The translations under genes were made by a program, and so were the position numbers. A stretch of DNA of 64,000 bases, from the IMG/VR virus record IMGVR_UViG_3300009109_000001, positions 1-64,000 of that record; one strand, given 5' to 3'. The stretch comes from a virus. Below, one piece after another: positions 15,729 to 25,263 of the stretch; the stretch's first letter is position 1; every line of letters begins with the position of its first letter. The notes under the pieces are model-generated. The model was given only the letters and a program-made list of their open reading frames with translations, did no database searches and was not told the origin of the DNA.

Positions 15729-18700
15729 ATGGCTATAGGTCGCGTCTCGGGCCCGATGTTACAAGCAAACCTTGCAAGACAAGGTACTAATCTAGCATTT
15801 GAAACCAATTTATTATATTTAGATGTTACTAATTCACGTATTGGTGTTGGTACGGCATCTCCGGGATTTTCTTTGGAAGTTGCAGGCGATGCTGAAATTG
15901 GTAATATTGAGTTAGATACTAATACTATTACAACAACTAATACCAACGGTGATTTAGTATTAAATGCTAATGGAACTGGTAATATTTCAGTTAGCAGTAA
16001 AAAAATTACTAATGTGGCAACACCTACTGCTAATAATGATGCGGCTAACAAAGCATATGTTGACGGACAACTTACTGCTACTGATGGTATGGATCTTAAT
16101 TTAGGTACTCCGACTGACAGTAGTTTAACAACCAACGGTGCTTACCAAAGTTGGCTTACAACTACAAAAGTTACAGATGCTATTGATGATTTAAATGAAG
16201 TTACAGAAAATATTCGTAATGATACATTTATAAAAAGCACATCATTTGTTTCAGATATTACTGCTGGTGGTGCTGGAACAACTGTTACCTTAACAATTAC
16301 TACTGTAGGTAATCCTACACATTATGATATTGATTGGGGTACTGGTGAAACAGCAACAACCAATACGACAGATTCTACACCTTCACACACTTATAGTTCA
16401 AATACTAATTCGCCTTTTACTGTAACAGTAACAGCAAAAAATAATAGTGGAGCAGGTACAGGTAGTACAGCAAGTTCTACAAGAACAAATTATATTGTAA
16501 TTTACACAGCCAACCCAGTTGTAAGTTTTGCCGCATATGCCGCTTCTTCAGGTGGAAGTCCAATTACGAGTTGGGATGACGGCGCAACTGTTTATTTTGA
16601 TAATAATACAACAAATATTGGTGGTGCAACAATACAATATACATGGAATTGGGGAGATGGTTCCAGTAATGATGTTATTTCAAGTGATAGTGCCGCAGGT
16701 GGTGCGGCCGGCGCAAGACTTGCTCACACATTTACAGCAAGTACAGAGCAAGAACAAACTCGCACAGTACAATTAACATTAGATAGTCATAGTACTGCCA
16801 ATCCAGCAGTAATACCTACTAATAGTAGTACTGCGTATAAGATTTACGATACACATACACCAACAGTATCGTTGAGTGCTACAACAGGTATAAACCAAGA
16901 AGCAACAAGTGGATTACCAATAACATTTACTAATAATACAGAAGCAACTATTGGTAGTTATGCTACTTATGGTCAACAATATGTTTATACTTGGGGTGAT
17001 GGCACAGCAAATACTACAGTAAATGTAGGTGCTGGTGGCTCAGGTGATACAGGGAATACTATATCACATACATTTGCATTGAGTAATGCTCAACAAGCAG
17101 CTGGTACTGATGTAGATTTTACTGGTAACTTGCGAGTAACAAGTAGTCACTCAAGTAGTCCGTTTATAAGTGCTAACTTTACTGTACACGTAGAGCCCGA
17201 TGTGCGTTGTAACATTGCGGCAACTGCGGTAACAGTAAGTACTGGTAGTGGTGATAATCAATATGATTTGTATGACTATAATGATCTTGACAGTAACAAT
17301 AGAGCACTAGTAAGAGCGACTAACACATCACAAAATGCTGATAGTTATGTATATACTTGGAATGATGGTGATAGTGATAATGTAACTGAAGATGGCTCAG
17401 CCGCAGGTAGTATTGGCGCACCACTAGACCATAACTATGCTGGCGAGTCAGCAGGTAACTATACTTTGAGTGTTCAAGCATCTGGCACACCAGACTTAAC
17501 AGCACAAACCGATACAGACGCTGACCAAACATTTACAATAAATGCTACTCCTGCCGCGGCACCAAATTTAAGTACGAAGAGTTTAACATTGTCTGATTCA
17601 GCGCAAGGATCATCACCAAAATTATGTCATGGATTTACAGATAATACAGGAGCGTTTACATCACAATCACCAGGTGATTCATTAAACACGACAACAGCAA
17701 GACGCTACACAAGTGGTACAATTGATACAAATGTTGTTTCGAACTTTATAACGAATCATTATAATGGCACAAACCAAACTGTAACAGCAAAAATTAATAA
17801 TGTTGATAGAGGGAACAGACCATTTACAACTTCAGAAGGCGGTGCAAATAATAACACCTTTACTAGTTTAGTTACCTCAAACCACAGAGATTATGATGAA
17901 GTTAATGGATCTTATCCACAAAGAACATATCTTGTAGCATCAGCAAAAATTACTCAAGCGTTGGGTAGTTATAGTGTTGGCTCTAATGCCCAAAGGCTAG
18001 AAAGTTCAGCAGGTGGAAATACTAATTTAGTTCATGTAGTTAGAGATGATATGACATCAGCCGCAACAATTTCTAATGTAGGCACATTAGCAGAAGGAAC
18101 TGCTGGCACAAAACGATACATTTCAGGTATTCCATATTATAACACAGGTAGTCCGACACTTAATTTGACAGGTGTTCAAGTTACCAATTTAACTGGACAA
18201 GCATACAGAGATATTCCTGGAGTAGTTGAAGTTGACAGTGGTACTAATCAAGAAAGCACATCAAGTAACGCATTTAGTAATCAAAATTACACTTATGCAC
18301 AAATAGATGGTGCCACAACAATGTTGAGTAGTGGCATTCCAAAAGCTAATACTGGTGTTGGTGGTGCTTATACATTAGGCACATTATCAATTCCAATTAC
18401 AAGCAGTAGTGTAAGAACAGTTGATAGAGCAAAAGTACGATGTACTGGTGTTAATGGTACAACATCATATTCTAATATAGGTACCACTAATATACAAGTA
18501 CATACAGCATCACAAAGTGGTATCGTTGAACAGGCTATTGCTGTAGCAGATTCGTTAGGTAATGGTACACATACAGATGATGGCAAACGAGTGTTTAACT
18601 TTAGTGCGGCCACTACAGATAATCCTGCAGTTGTTGGCGCAACAAATTATTATACTAGCAGTTTATATAGTGAGAGTGCTGACCCAGGTGTGAGTGGAAC

Positions 18701-19190
18701 TAAAGAAGCAACTATTAGACTTGGCGTAATGAAATATGATGTAACAGACTATAGTTCAGGCTACTTACCAGTTGGCCCAGATCGTAGTAGTGATACAGGC
18801 GCACAATATTATACATTTGCGTTCCGTAGACAAGTTGTTAGTAACTTTGATATTAACATTACTTCAACAGGAATTGCTGGACTTTGGATTGCCGCACCAG
18901 GTACTGATATTGATGATGCTAGTGGATTAAATGGTTGGATTGATGCAAGCACTACCTATGGTGGTAGTGGTGTTCCAGGTAGTGATACAGGAAACGGTGG
19001 CAATGGTTCAGATGGTTGTGCATTTACTTCAGGTGATAGAATTGCCGCAAGCACATCATTAAGTGGTGGTTATACAATGACGTTGGGTAGTGAGAATATG
19101 TCTAATGCTACAGCCAATGTTGTGTTAGTAAGAATAAAATTAACTTCAGGTCAAAGTGTAACGGCTATTAGTATAGGAGAAGCGAGCTAA
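15729..19190 (+). CDS. Large tail fibre with PKD-like repeats (1153 aa)
   Basis: The N-terminus carries fibre blocks (NGDLVLNANGTGNI, NAANKAYVDGQL-like) also seen in neighbouring genes, suggesting virion attachment or trimerisation. From about residue 190 to 600 there are four PKD-like beta domains, recognised by their DWGTG/NWGDG/TWGDG/TWNDG motifs at about residues 199, 304, 418 and 540, each followed by a (T/S)HT(F/Y) strand. The C-terminal half is Ser/Thr/Gly-rich with no known fold. PKD domains occur in surface adhesins and carbohydrate-binding enzymes, so host-surface recognition is likely. The stop overlaps the next start (TAATG). Confidence 0.7.
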   Translation: MAIGRVSGPMLQANLARQGTNLAFETNLLYLDVTNSRIGVGTASPGFSLEVAGDAEIGNIELDTNTITTTNTNGDLVLNANGTGNISVSSKKITNVATPTANNDAANKAYVDGQLTATDGMDLNLGTPTDSSLTTNGAYQSWLTTTKVTDAIDDLNEVTENIRNDTFIKSTSFVSDITAGGAGTTVTLTITTVGNPTHYDIDWGTGETATTNTTDSTPSHTYSSNTNSPFTVTVTAKNNSGAGTGSTASSTRTNYIVIYTANPVVSFAAYAASSGGSPITSWDDGATVYFDNNTTNIGGATIQYTWNWGDGSSNDVISSDSAAGGAAGARLAHTFTASTEQEQTRTVQLTLDSHSTANPAVIPTNSSTAYKIYDTHTPTVSLSATTGINQEATSGLPITFTNNTEATIGSYATYGQQYVYTWGDGTANTTVNVGAGGSGDTGNTISHTFALSNAQQAAGTDVDFTGNLRVTSSHSSSPFISANFTVHVEPDVRCNIAATAVTVSTGSGDNQYDLYDYNDLDSNNRALVRATNTSQNADSYVYTWNDGDSDNVTEDGSAAGSIGAPLDHNYAGESAGNYTLSVQASGTPDLTAQTDTDADQTFTINATPAAAPNLSTKSLTLSDSAQGSSPKLCHGFTDNTGAFTSQSPGDSLNTTTARRYTSGTIDTNVVSNFITNHYNGTNQTVTAKINNVDRGNRPFTTSEGGANNNTFTSLVTSNHRDYDEVNGSYPQRTYLVASAKITQALGSYSVGSNAQRLESSAGGNTNLVHVVRDDMTSAATISNVGTLAEGTAGTKRYISGIPYYNTGSPTLNLTGVQVTNLTGQAYRDIPGVVEVDSGTNQESTSSNAFSNQNYTYAQIDGATTMLSSGIPKANTGVGGAYTLGTLSIPITSSSVRTVDRAKVRCTGVNGTTSYSNIGTTNIQVHTASQSGIVEQAIAVADSLGNGTHTDDGKRVFNFSAATTDNPAVVGATNYYTSSLYSESADPGVSGTKEATIRLGVMKYDVTDYSSGYLPVGPDRSSDTGAQYYTFAFRRQVVSNFDINITSTGIAGLWIAAPGTDIDDASGLNGWIDASTTYGGSGVPGSDTGNGGNGSDGCAFTSGDRIAASTSLSGGYTMTLGSENMSNATANVVLVRIKLTSGQSVTAISIGEAS

Positions 19191-20470
19191 TGCCTATTTC
19201 CGATAGCCAGAAAGTTGATTACCTTTGGAAAAAGATTGGTTATACTGCTACTAAAACAGACACTAATGCGGCTAAAAAAGCACCAAACGAAGCCATAGCA
19301 AGTCCACTTCCTTTACGTGGTGACAAAGTATGGAAGTCCGCTGGTAGTATTCCTGCAGTCATACCAGGTAGTAGTTCAGAACCAGTAACAGTGTATCCAA
19401 CATCTGCACCAGATGAATGTACTGTTGATGGAACGGCAACTGCTAATAGAACTTGGAAAACTGGATTAACAGATTGGATTAGTCCTGAGTTTGGTTCAAC
19501 TTATCAAGTTAAAGTTTATATACACACAGCAGGCAATGCTGGCTCAGCGGCATCAGGTGGTACGCAAGTATTTGCTACAGGTTCTGGTAATAACGACGAA
19601 TGGTTTTTTGATTATCAATCAGGTGTTTTACATTTTATTGGTACAAACTTACCTAATGGTGTAAACTTTACAGGTAAAAGTTGTTATATAAGTGGTGCGC
19701 GATACACTGGTGAATTTGGTGTTGGTGGTGATTTAGGTAACTTTACTTTTAGCACTAACACAATGACAACCAGCGGTTCAAATGAGAACTTAATTGTTGA
19801 TCCAAATGGTACAGGTACATTAGTAGTATCAGCAACTAACTCAATGCGTCCTCCAATAGGTACAACAGCACAACGCCCAGGTAGTCCAACTGCTGGTGAT
19901 TTTCGTTATAATTCAACTGAGAACAAATTAGAATATTATAATGGATCTGCTTGGACTTTATTACAAGCATCGTCAAGTTCTATTATTACAAGTCAAACAT
20001 TTACTGGTAATGGTTCTACTACAGCATTTACTTTAAGTACAACTCAAACAACAGCAAATGTTATAGTTAGTATTGAAGGCGCATTACAACAACCGACAAC
20101 TTCTTATGCTGTTAGTGGTACAACATTGACATTTACACAAGCACCAGCAAATGGTGATGTGATTGAAGTAAGAAAAATTAATACATTATCTTCAAATTCA
20201 GCCTTACAACTTTCAGATACAGATGGTGATACTTTAGTGCAAACTGAAGAGTCAAGTGATGAAGATAAAATACGAATGGATACGGGTGGTGCTGAACGTG
20301 TTGTTATAGATAGCACAAAAATTGAAACAAAAGTTCCCGTCCAATTTCCTACCTATACAACCACACAACGCAATGCATTATCAGGTGTTGCAAATGGTAT
20401 GGTTATATACAATTCTACTACTAGTAAGTTCCAAGGACGAGCGGGTGGTTCTTGGGTTGATTTCCATTAA
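19190..20470 (+). CDS. Tail fibre protein (426 aa)
   Basis: The N-terminal half (residues 1-180) is unique. The C-terminal part carries fibre modules shared with the gene at 20704: LIVDPNGTGTLVV, GTTAQRPGSPTAGDFRYN, YYNGSAW, then GNGSTTAFTLS and VSIEGALQQPTTSYAVSGTT, and EESSDEDKIRMDTGG. The last two blocks are near-identical in order to the C-terminal third of the 1,488-residue fibre. A role in the same fibre or in a related receptor-binding structure is inferred. It is coupled to the PKD fibre by overlapping stop and start codons. The 233 bases after it are a regulatory leader, not a gene. Confidence 0.65.
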   Translation: MPISDSQKVDYLWKKIGYTATKTDTNAAKKAPNEAIASPLPLRGDKVWKSAGSIPAVIPGSSSEPVTVYPTSAPDECTVDGTATANRTWKTGLTDWISPEFGSTYQVKVYIHTAGNAGSAASGGTQVFATGSGNNDEWFFDYQSGVLHFIGTNLPNGVNFTGKSCYISGARYTGEFGVGGDLGNFTFSTNTMTTSGSNENLIVDPNGTGTLVVSATNSMRPPIGTTAQRPGSPTAGDFRYNSTENKLEYYNGSAWTLLQASSSSIITSQTFTGNGSTTAFTLSTTQTTANVIVSIEGALQQPTTSYAVSGTTLTFTQAPANGDVIEVRKINTLSSNSALQLSDTDGDTLVQTEESSDEDKIRMDTGGAERVVIDSTKIETKVPVQFPTYTTTQRNALSGVANGMVIYNSTTSKFQGRAGGSWVDFH

Positions 20471-20532
20471 AATCTGTATTCTAAATACATTCCTTTAACA
20501 AAAAACTGCTGTTAGTATTTTCTAATCTGTAT

Positions 20533-20540
20533 AATAAATA
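20533..20540 (+). promoter_or_regulatory. Late-promoter-like AATAAATA
   Basis: It belongs to a tandem repeat of AATCTGTAT-N2-TAAATAC (first copy near 20472, second near 20523). Initiation from this copy would be near 20546. Confidence 0.55.
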
Positions 20541-20700
20541 CGAAGGTACTGTGTATGCTCGAGCATATATTTTATGATCCTTGTTATCTACTATAAGAAT
20601 AGAAACAAGGGAACCTTCGCAAAGAGGGTGTCATTCCACTATATGTATATACGGTATTTTTACAAGGTCTTAGCGGACCTTCTTAAGGAATGGAGAAAAA
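20541..20700 (+). promoter_or_regulatory. Long structured leader of the giant fibre gene
   Basis: Potential stems are the palindrome TATGCTCGAGCATA (20554-20567), CCTTGTT/AACAAGG (20579-20585/20604-20610), both enclosed by CGAAGGT/ACCTTCG (20541-20547/20613-20619) as a three-way junction, then AAGGTC/GACCTT (20664-20669/20676-20681). CATTCC (20632-20637) can pair with GGAATG (20687-20692) and mask part of the AAGGAATGGAG ribosome site. The outer stem would form only on transcripts that start upstream of the local promoter. Confidence 0.5.
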
Positions 20701-20703
20701 TAA

Positions 20704-23700
20704 ATGGCTTTAACTAGATTAGGAACAGACCAGATATCTGATGGTGCGATTACTAATGCCAAAATTAACGGTTCAGCTGCTATCGCAGGTAGTAAGCTCG
20801 CTGATGATTTAACATATGGATCAAACCTCACAGTTTCTGGTAACTTAACTGTAAATGGTACAACAACAACTGTTGACACCACAAACATGTCTATTGAAGA
20901 TCCACTTTTAGTTTTTAGTTCAGGCGCAACTGGCTCAGCAGCTGTTGACGCTGGTTTTGTTGTAGAACGTGGAGACGATACCAACGTTGGTATTATTTGG
21001 GATGAATCCGCTGATAAGTTTAACTTTATCACAACAACAGAAACTGGTAGTACAGCAGGCAACGTTTCAGTCGCCGGTCAAGCAAACATTATTGCTGGTA
21101 ATATTGAAGGAACAATTACTACAGCGGCACAAAACACAATTTCCTCTGCTACATCATTAGCGGCAGTGGGTACTGTTACAACAGGTGTTTGGTCAGCAAC
21201 AGACGTTGCTGTAGCAGCTGGTGGTACAGGTAGTTCAACCGCTTCAGGCGCACGAACTAACTTGGGCCTAGCAATTGGTTCAGATGTACAAGCATATGAC
21301 GCACAACTAGCAGATGTCGCAGGTCTTGCAGTAACAGATGGCGGTTTCATAGTTGGTGATGGTTCTAACTTCACATTAGAAACAGGTGCGACAGCAAGAG
21401 CATCGTTAGGTTTAACAATTGGTACACATGTACAGGCATATGACGCTGAATTGGCAGCCATTGCTGGTTTAACATCAGCGGCTGATAAAGGTATCCAATT
21501 TACTGGTTCAGGTACAGCCGCAGTATATGATCTAACAACAGCAGGTAAAGCATTACTTGATGATGCAAATGCCGCAGCTCAGTTAGTGACACTTGGCCTA
21601 ACAGCAACCGCAGCTGAACTTAATACTTTAGATGATATCGCATCAACAACCGCAGAATTGAATATTATGGATGGTGATACATCTGCAACTAGCACAACAT
21701 TAGTAGACGCTGATCGCGTGGTAGTTAACGATGGTGGTACAATGAAGCAAGTAGCATTGACAGACTTCGAAACTTATTTTGAAGCAGGTCTTGATACTTT
21801 GAATGCAGTAACTTCAGCATCATCTCTAGCAACTGTAGGTACAATTGGTTCAGGTACATGGCAAGGTACAGCAGTCGCAGACGCATATGTAGCAAATGAT
21901 CTAACTATTAGTGGTGGTACAGTAAACAACTCAGTAATTGGTGGTTCAACACCAGCAGCTGGTACATTTACAACATTAACAGCCAACGATCAGTTGGTAG
22001 TAGCCGCCGGTGCAACAATCACTGGTGATACAACAAACGAGATTACATTAGCAGTTAAAGGTGTAGGCTCACAGACAGCTAACTTAATGACTGTCGAAAT
22101 TTCCGATGGCACAGATAAATTTACTATCGCCGCCGACGGTTCAGTAGTAATTGCACAGGATCTAACACTAGCTTCTGGCGCAACAGTAACAGCAATCCTC
22201 GATGAGGATGCAATGGGTAGCAACAGTGCAACAGCACTAGCAACTCAACAATCAATCAAAGCATATGTCGATTCAGAAGTTGGTTCATCCGCACTAACAA
22301 TTGGTGCAGATTCAGGTTCTGATGATACAGTAACAGTTGGTACAGATACACTTAACATATCTGGTGGTGCTAACATTACAACAACAGTAAGTAATAATGA
22401 TATTAGTGTCGCATTAGACGCAACTATCACAAGTGGTATTACCGCTCTTACAGCTGGTCAGTTGAATGCTGATAATATCCGTATTGACGGAAACGTTATT
22501 AGTTCAACAGACTCAAATGGTAACATTACACTTACACCAAATGGTACAGGTGACGTTGTTATTTCCGGTGACTTAACAGTTAACGGTACAACAACAACTG
22601 TAAACTCCACAGTTGTAACATTGGATGACCCAATTATGCAACTTGGTGGTGACTCTGCTCCTGGTTCAGATGATGACAAGGATAGAGGTGTTGCATTCCG
22701 TTGGCATAACGGTTCAGCCGCTAAAAACGGTTGGTTTGGTTATGACGACAGTCAGAGTAAATTTACATTTGTCCCTGATGCAACAATTACTTCAGAAGTT
22801 ATTTCTGGTACAGTTGGTAACGCAATCTTTGGTAACATTGAAGGCACAATTACTACAGCTGCACAAAACAGCATTACTTCTGCAACAGGCCTAGCCGCAG
22901 TTGGTACAGTAACAACAGGTGTATGGCAAGGTACAGACGTAGGCGTAGCACATGGTGGTACAGGTAGTTCAACTGCTTCTGGCGCACGTACAAACCTAGG
23001 CCTAGCAATTGGCTCAGATGTACAGGCATATGATGCAGAACTAGCTGCTATTGCTGGTTTAACATCTGCCGCTGATAAAGGTATTCAGTTTACTGGTTCC
23101 GGAACAGCCGCAGTATATGACCTAACAGCCGCTGGTAAAGCGTTGTTAGATGACGCTAACGCCGCCGCTCAACGTACAACATTAGGTCTAGTAATTGGTA
23201 CAAATGTACAAGCCTATGACGCTGAATTGGCAGCCATTGCTGGTTTAACATCAGCAGCTGACAAAGGTATCCAGTTTACTGGTTCAGGTACAGCTTCAAC
23301 ATATGACTTAACATCCGCAGGTAAAGCATTGTTGGATGATGCCAACGCCTCAGCCCAACGCACAACCTTGGGTCTAGCAATTGGTTCAGATGTACAAGCA
23401 TATGACGCACAACTAGCAGATGTCGCAGGTCTTGCAGTAACAGATGGCGGTATTATTGTTGGTGATGGATCTAATTTCGTATTAGAAACAGGTGCAACTG
23501 CTCGTGCTTCACTAGGTTTAACAATTGGTACACATGTACAGGCATATGACGCAGAACTAGCCGCAATTGCAGGTCTAACTTCCGCAGCTGATAAAGGTAT
23601 CCAGTTTACTGGTTCCGGAACAGCCGCAGTATATGACCTAACAGCTGCTGGTAAAGCATTGTTGGATGACGCCAATGCAGCCGCACAATTAGTAACATTA

Positions 23701-25170
23701 GGTGTAACACCTACAGCCGCTGAACTTACAGCGGCCGCTGATGGTGATACAGCCGCAACAAGCACAACATTGGCAGATGCCGATCGCGTGGTAGTTAACG
23801 ATAATGGTACTATGGTTCAGGTAGCACTAACTGATTTCGAGACATACTTCGAAACAGCACTTGATACATTGAATAATGTTACATCTGCAAGTTCATTAGC
23901 AACTGTTGGTACAATTACTTCAGGTACATGGCAAGGTACTACTGTAGCAGTAGACCAAGGTGGTACAGGTGCAACATCCTTAACTGCTAACAGCCTACTA
24001 ACAGGTAATGGTACATCTGCTATCCAAGCAGAAGCAAACATCACATATGATGGCACAACATTTGGTGTAAATGACGCCGCAGTCTTCAACGAAGGCGGTG
24101 GTGATAATGACTTCCGTATTGAGTCAGACAACCAAGCAAATATGTTCGTAGTAGACGCAAGTGTAGACGCAATTGGTTTGTTAACAGCAACACCTAATGC
24201 AGGTACAGTACTTGACATGAGTGGCTCAACAGAGTCCTTAATGCTCCCAATGGGAACAACAGCTCAACGTCCAGGTTCAGCTGCAGAAGGCATGTTCCGT
24301 TATAACACAACAAATGACACATTTGAATTTTATAATGGTTCAGCTTGGAAACAGTCCACAACCGAGTTTACAGTTGTACGAAGTGAAACAAAAACTGGTG
24401 ATGGTACAACAACAGCATTTACAGGCTTGAATTCAAGTCTAACAACTGCTGGTTGTATGGTAAGCATTAACGGTGTTGTTCAACTTCCAACAACAGCATA
24501 TGCTATTAGTGGTACAACAATTACTTTCACAGAAGCACCTGCTAACGGTGATAAAATTGAAATTCGTGAGTTTACAACAACGACTTCAGTTAACGCATTA
24601 GAAGATGCTGACAATGATACAAAAATTCAAGTTGAAGAGTCAAGTGACGAGGATATTATCCGCTTCGACACTGGTGGTACAGAGCGTTTTACTGTAACTG
24701 CCGCAGGTCACGTTGTTCCGTCCGCGGATGCAACATACGACCTAGGTACCTCATCCCTCGGATGGCGTAACATTTATGGCGTTTCCAGTTCAGCAAAATA
24801 TGCTGACTTGGCAGAACGTTATTCAAGTGATGCATCATACGAAGCAGGTACAGTTGTTACATTTGGCGGTGACGCTGAAGTAACAATGTCTACAGAGACA
24901 ATGGATTCAAGAATTGCTGGTGTAGTAAGTACAAACCCTGGTTATTTGATGAATGCAGATCTTGAGGGCACACAAGTAGCAGTAGCACTAACAGGTCGTG
25001 TACCTGTTAAGGTAACAGGCACAATCCGTAAGGGTGACATGCTAGTTTCCGCAGGCGAAGGTTACGCAAAGGCAGAGGCAAATCCAAGAATGGGTTCCGT
25101 AATTGGTAAGGCTCTAGAAGACTTCAACGGTACGAATGGTATCATCGAAGTTGTTGTAGGTAGACTATAA
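20704..25170 (+). CDS. Giant repeat-built tail fibre (1488 aa) with C-terminal head domain
   Basis: The N-terminus (ALTRLGTDQISDGAITNAKI) is a common phage-fibre start. The body is made of two repeat units: A (48 codons, VQAYDAQLADVAGLAV type) and B (62 codons, VQAYDAELAAIAGLTSAADK type). They occur as A-B at 21274-21603 and B-B-A-B at 23008-23709, with NGTTTTV/NITLTPNGTGDV blocks between. The C-terminal 150 residues (DLGTSSLGWRNIYG, YADLAERYSSDASYEAGTVV, RIAGVVSTNPGYLMN) match the conserved terminal domain of many marine phage fibres, possibly a self-cleaving chaperone or peptidase-G2-like domain. It probably mediates adsorption. Repeats this similar can recombine. Confidence 0.75.
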   Translation: MALTRLGTDQISDGAITNAKINGSAAIAGSKLADDLTYGSNLTVSGNLTVNGTTTTVDTTNMSIEDPLLVFSSGATGSAAVDAGFVVERGDDTNVGIIWDESADKFNFITTTETGSTAGNVSVAGQANIIAGNIEGTITTAAQNTISSATSLAAVGTVTTGVWSATDVAVAAGGTGSSTASGARTNLGLAIGSDVQAYDAQLADVAGLAVTDGGFIVGDGSNFTLETGATARASLGLTIGTHVQAYDAELAAIAGLTSAADKGIQFTGSGTAAVYDLTTAGKALLDDANAAAQLVTLGLTATAAELNTLDDIASTTAELNIMDGDTSATSTTLVDADRVVVNDGGTMKQVALTDFETYFEAGLDTLNAVTSASSLATVGTIGSGTWQGTAVADAYVANDLTISGGTVNNSVIGGSTPAAGTFTTLTANDQLVVAAGATITGDTTNEITLAVKGVGSQTANLMTVEISDGTDKFTIAADGSVVIAQDLTLASGATVTAILDEDAMGSNSATALATQQSIKAYVDSEVGSSALTIGADSGSDDTVTVGTDTLNISGGANITTTVSNNDISVALDATITSGITALTAGQLNADNIRIDGNVISSTDSNGNITLTPNGTGDVVISGDLTVNGTTTTVNSTVVTLDDPIMQLGGDSAPGSDDDKDRGVAFRWHNGSAAKNGWFGYDDSQSKFTFVPDATITSEVISGTVGNAIFGNIEGTITTAAQNSITSATGLAAVGTVTTGVWQGTDVGVAHGGTGSSTASGARTNLGLAIGSDVQAYDAELAAIAGLTSAADKGIQFTGSGTAAVYDLTAAGKALLDDANAAAQRTTLGLVIGTNVQAYDAELAAIAGLTSAADKGIQFTGSGTASTYDLTSAGKALLDDANASAQRTTLGLAIGSDVQAYDAQLADVAGLAVTDGGIIVGDGSNFVLETGATARASLGLTIGTHVQAYDAELAAIAGLTSAADKGIQFTGSGTAAVYDLTAAGKALLDDANAAAQLVTLGVTPTAAELTAAADGDTAATSTTLADADRVVVNDNGTMVQVALTDFETYFETALDTLNNVTSASSLATVGTITSGTWQGTTVAVDQGGTGATSLTANSLLTGNGTSAIQAEANITYDGTTFGVNDAAVFNEGGGDNDFRIESDNQANMFVVDASVDAIGLLTATPNAGTVLDMSGSTESLMLPMGTTAQRPGSAAEGMFRYNTTNDTFEFYNGSAWKQSTTEFTVVRSETKTGDGTTTAFTGLNSSLTTAGCMVSINGVVQLPTTAYAISGTTITFTEAPANGDKIEIREFTTTTSVNALEDADNDTKIQVEESSDEDIIRFDTGGTERFTVTAAGHVVPSADATYDLGTSSLGWRNIYGVSSSAKYADLAERYSSDASYEAGTVVTFGGDAEVTMSTETMDSRIAGVVSTNPGYLMNADLEGTQVAVALTGRVPVKVTGTIRKGDMLVSAGEGYAKAEANPRMGSVIGKALEDFNGTNGIIEVVVGRL
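21274..21603 (+). repeat. Fibre repeat block A-B
   Basis: Unit A (21274-21417, 48 codons) is followed by unit B (21418-21603, 62 codons). Both recur at 23008-23709 with high identity at DNA level. Confidence 0.8.
23008..23709 (+). repeat. Fibre repeat block B-B-A-B
   Basis: B units start at 23008, 23194 and 23524 and an A unit starts at 23380; spacing is exactly 186 or 144 bases. Long stretches are identical to the first block. Confidence 0.8.
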
Positions 25171-25204
25171 GTTTAAAAGTTTACGACAATAAAGTTGTAA
25201 TTAT

Positions 25205-25228
25205 GGAGGGGCGAATATTCGCCCCTCC
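25205..25228. terminator. Perfect 24-bp palindrome after the giant fibre gene
   Basis: GGAGGGGCGAAT followed by its exact complement. It forms a very stable hairpin and could stop or stabilise transcripts, but no U tract follows on either strand, so classical rho-independent termination is uncertain. Confidence 0.65.
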
Positions 25229-25239
25229 ATTATCTGCAA

Positions 25240-25247
25240 AATAAATA
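25240..25247 (+). promoter_or_regulatory. Late-promoter-like AATAAATA
   Basis: Initiation near 25253 would leave about 11 bases of leader that are essentially just the AGGAG ribosome site before ATG 25264. Confidence 0.6.
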
Positions 25248-25263
25248 TTTACAGGAGAACAAA

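Noticed and set aside
21274-23709. CRISPR-like or tandem-repeat array
   Set aside because: Repeats are in-frame coding units of a fibre gene with no unique spacers.
25205-25228. Replication origin or attachment site at the 24-bp palindrome
   Set aside because: There are no flanking repeats, integrase or iterons; position after a fibre gene fits an RNA hairpin at a transcript end.
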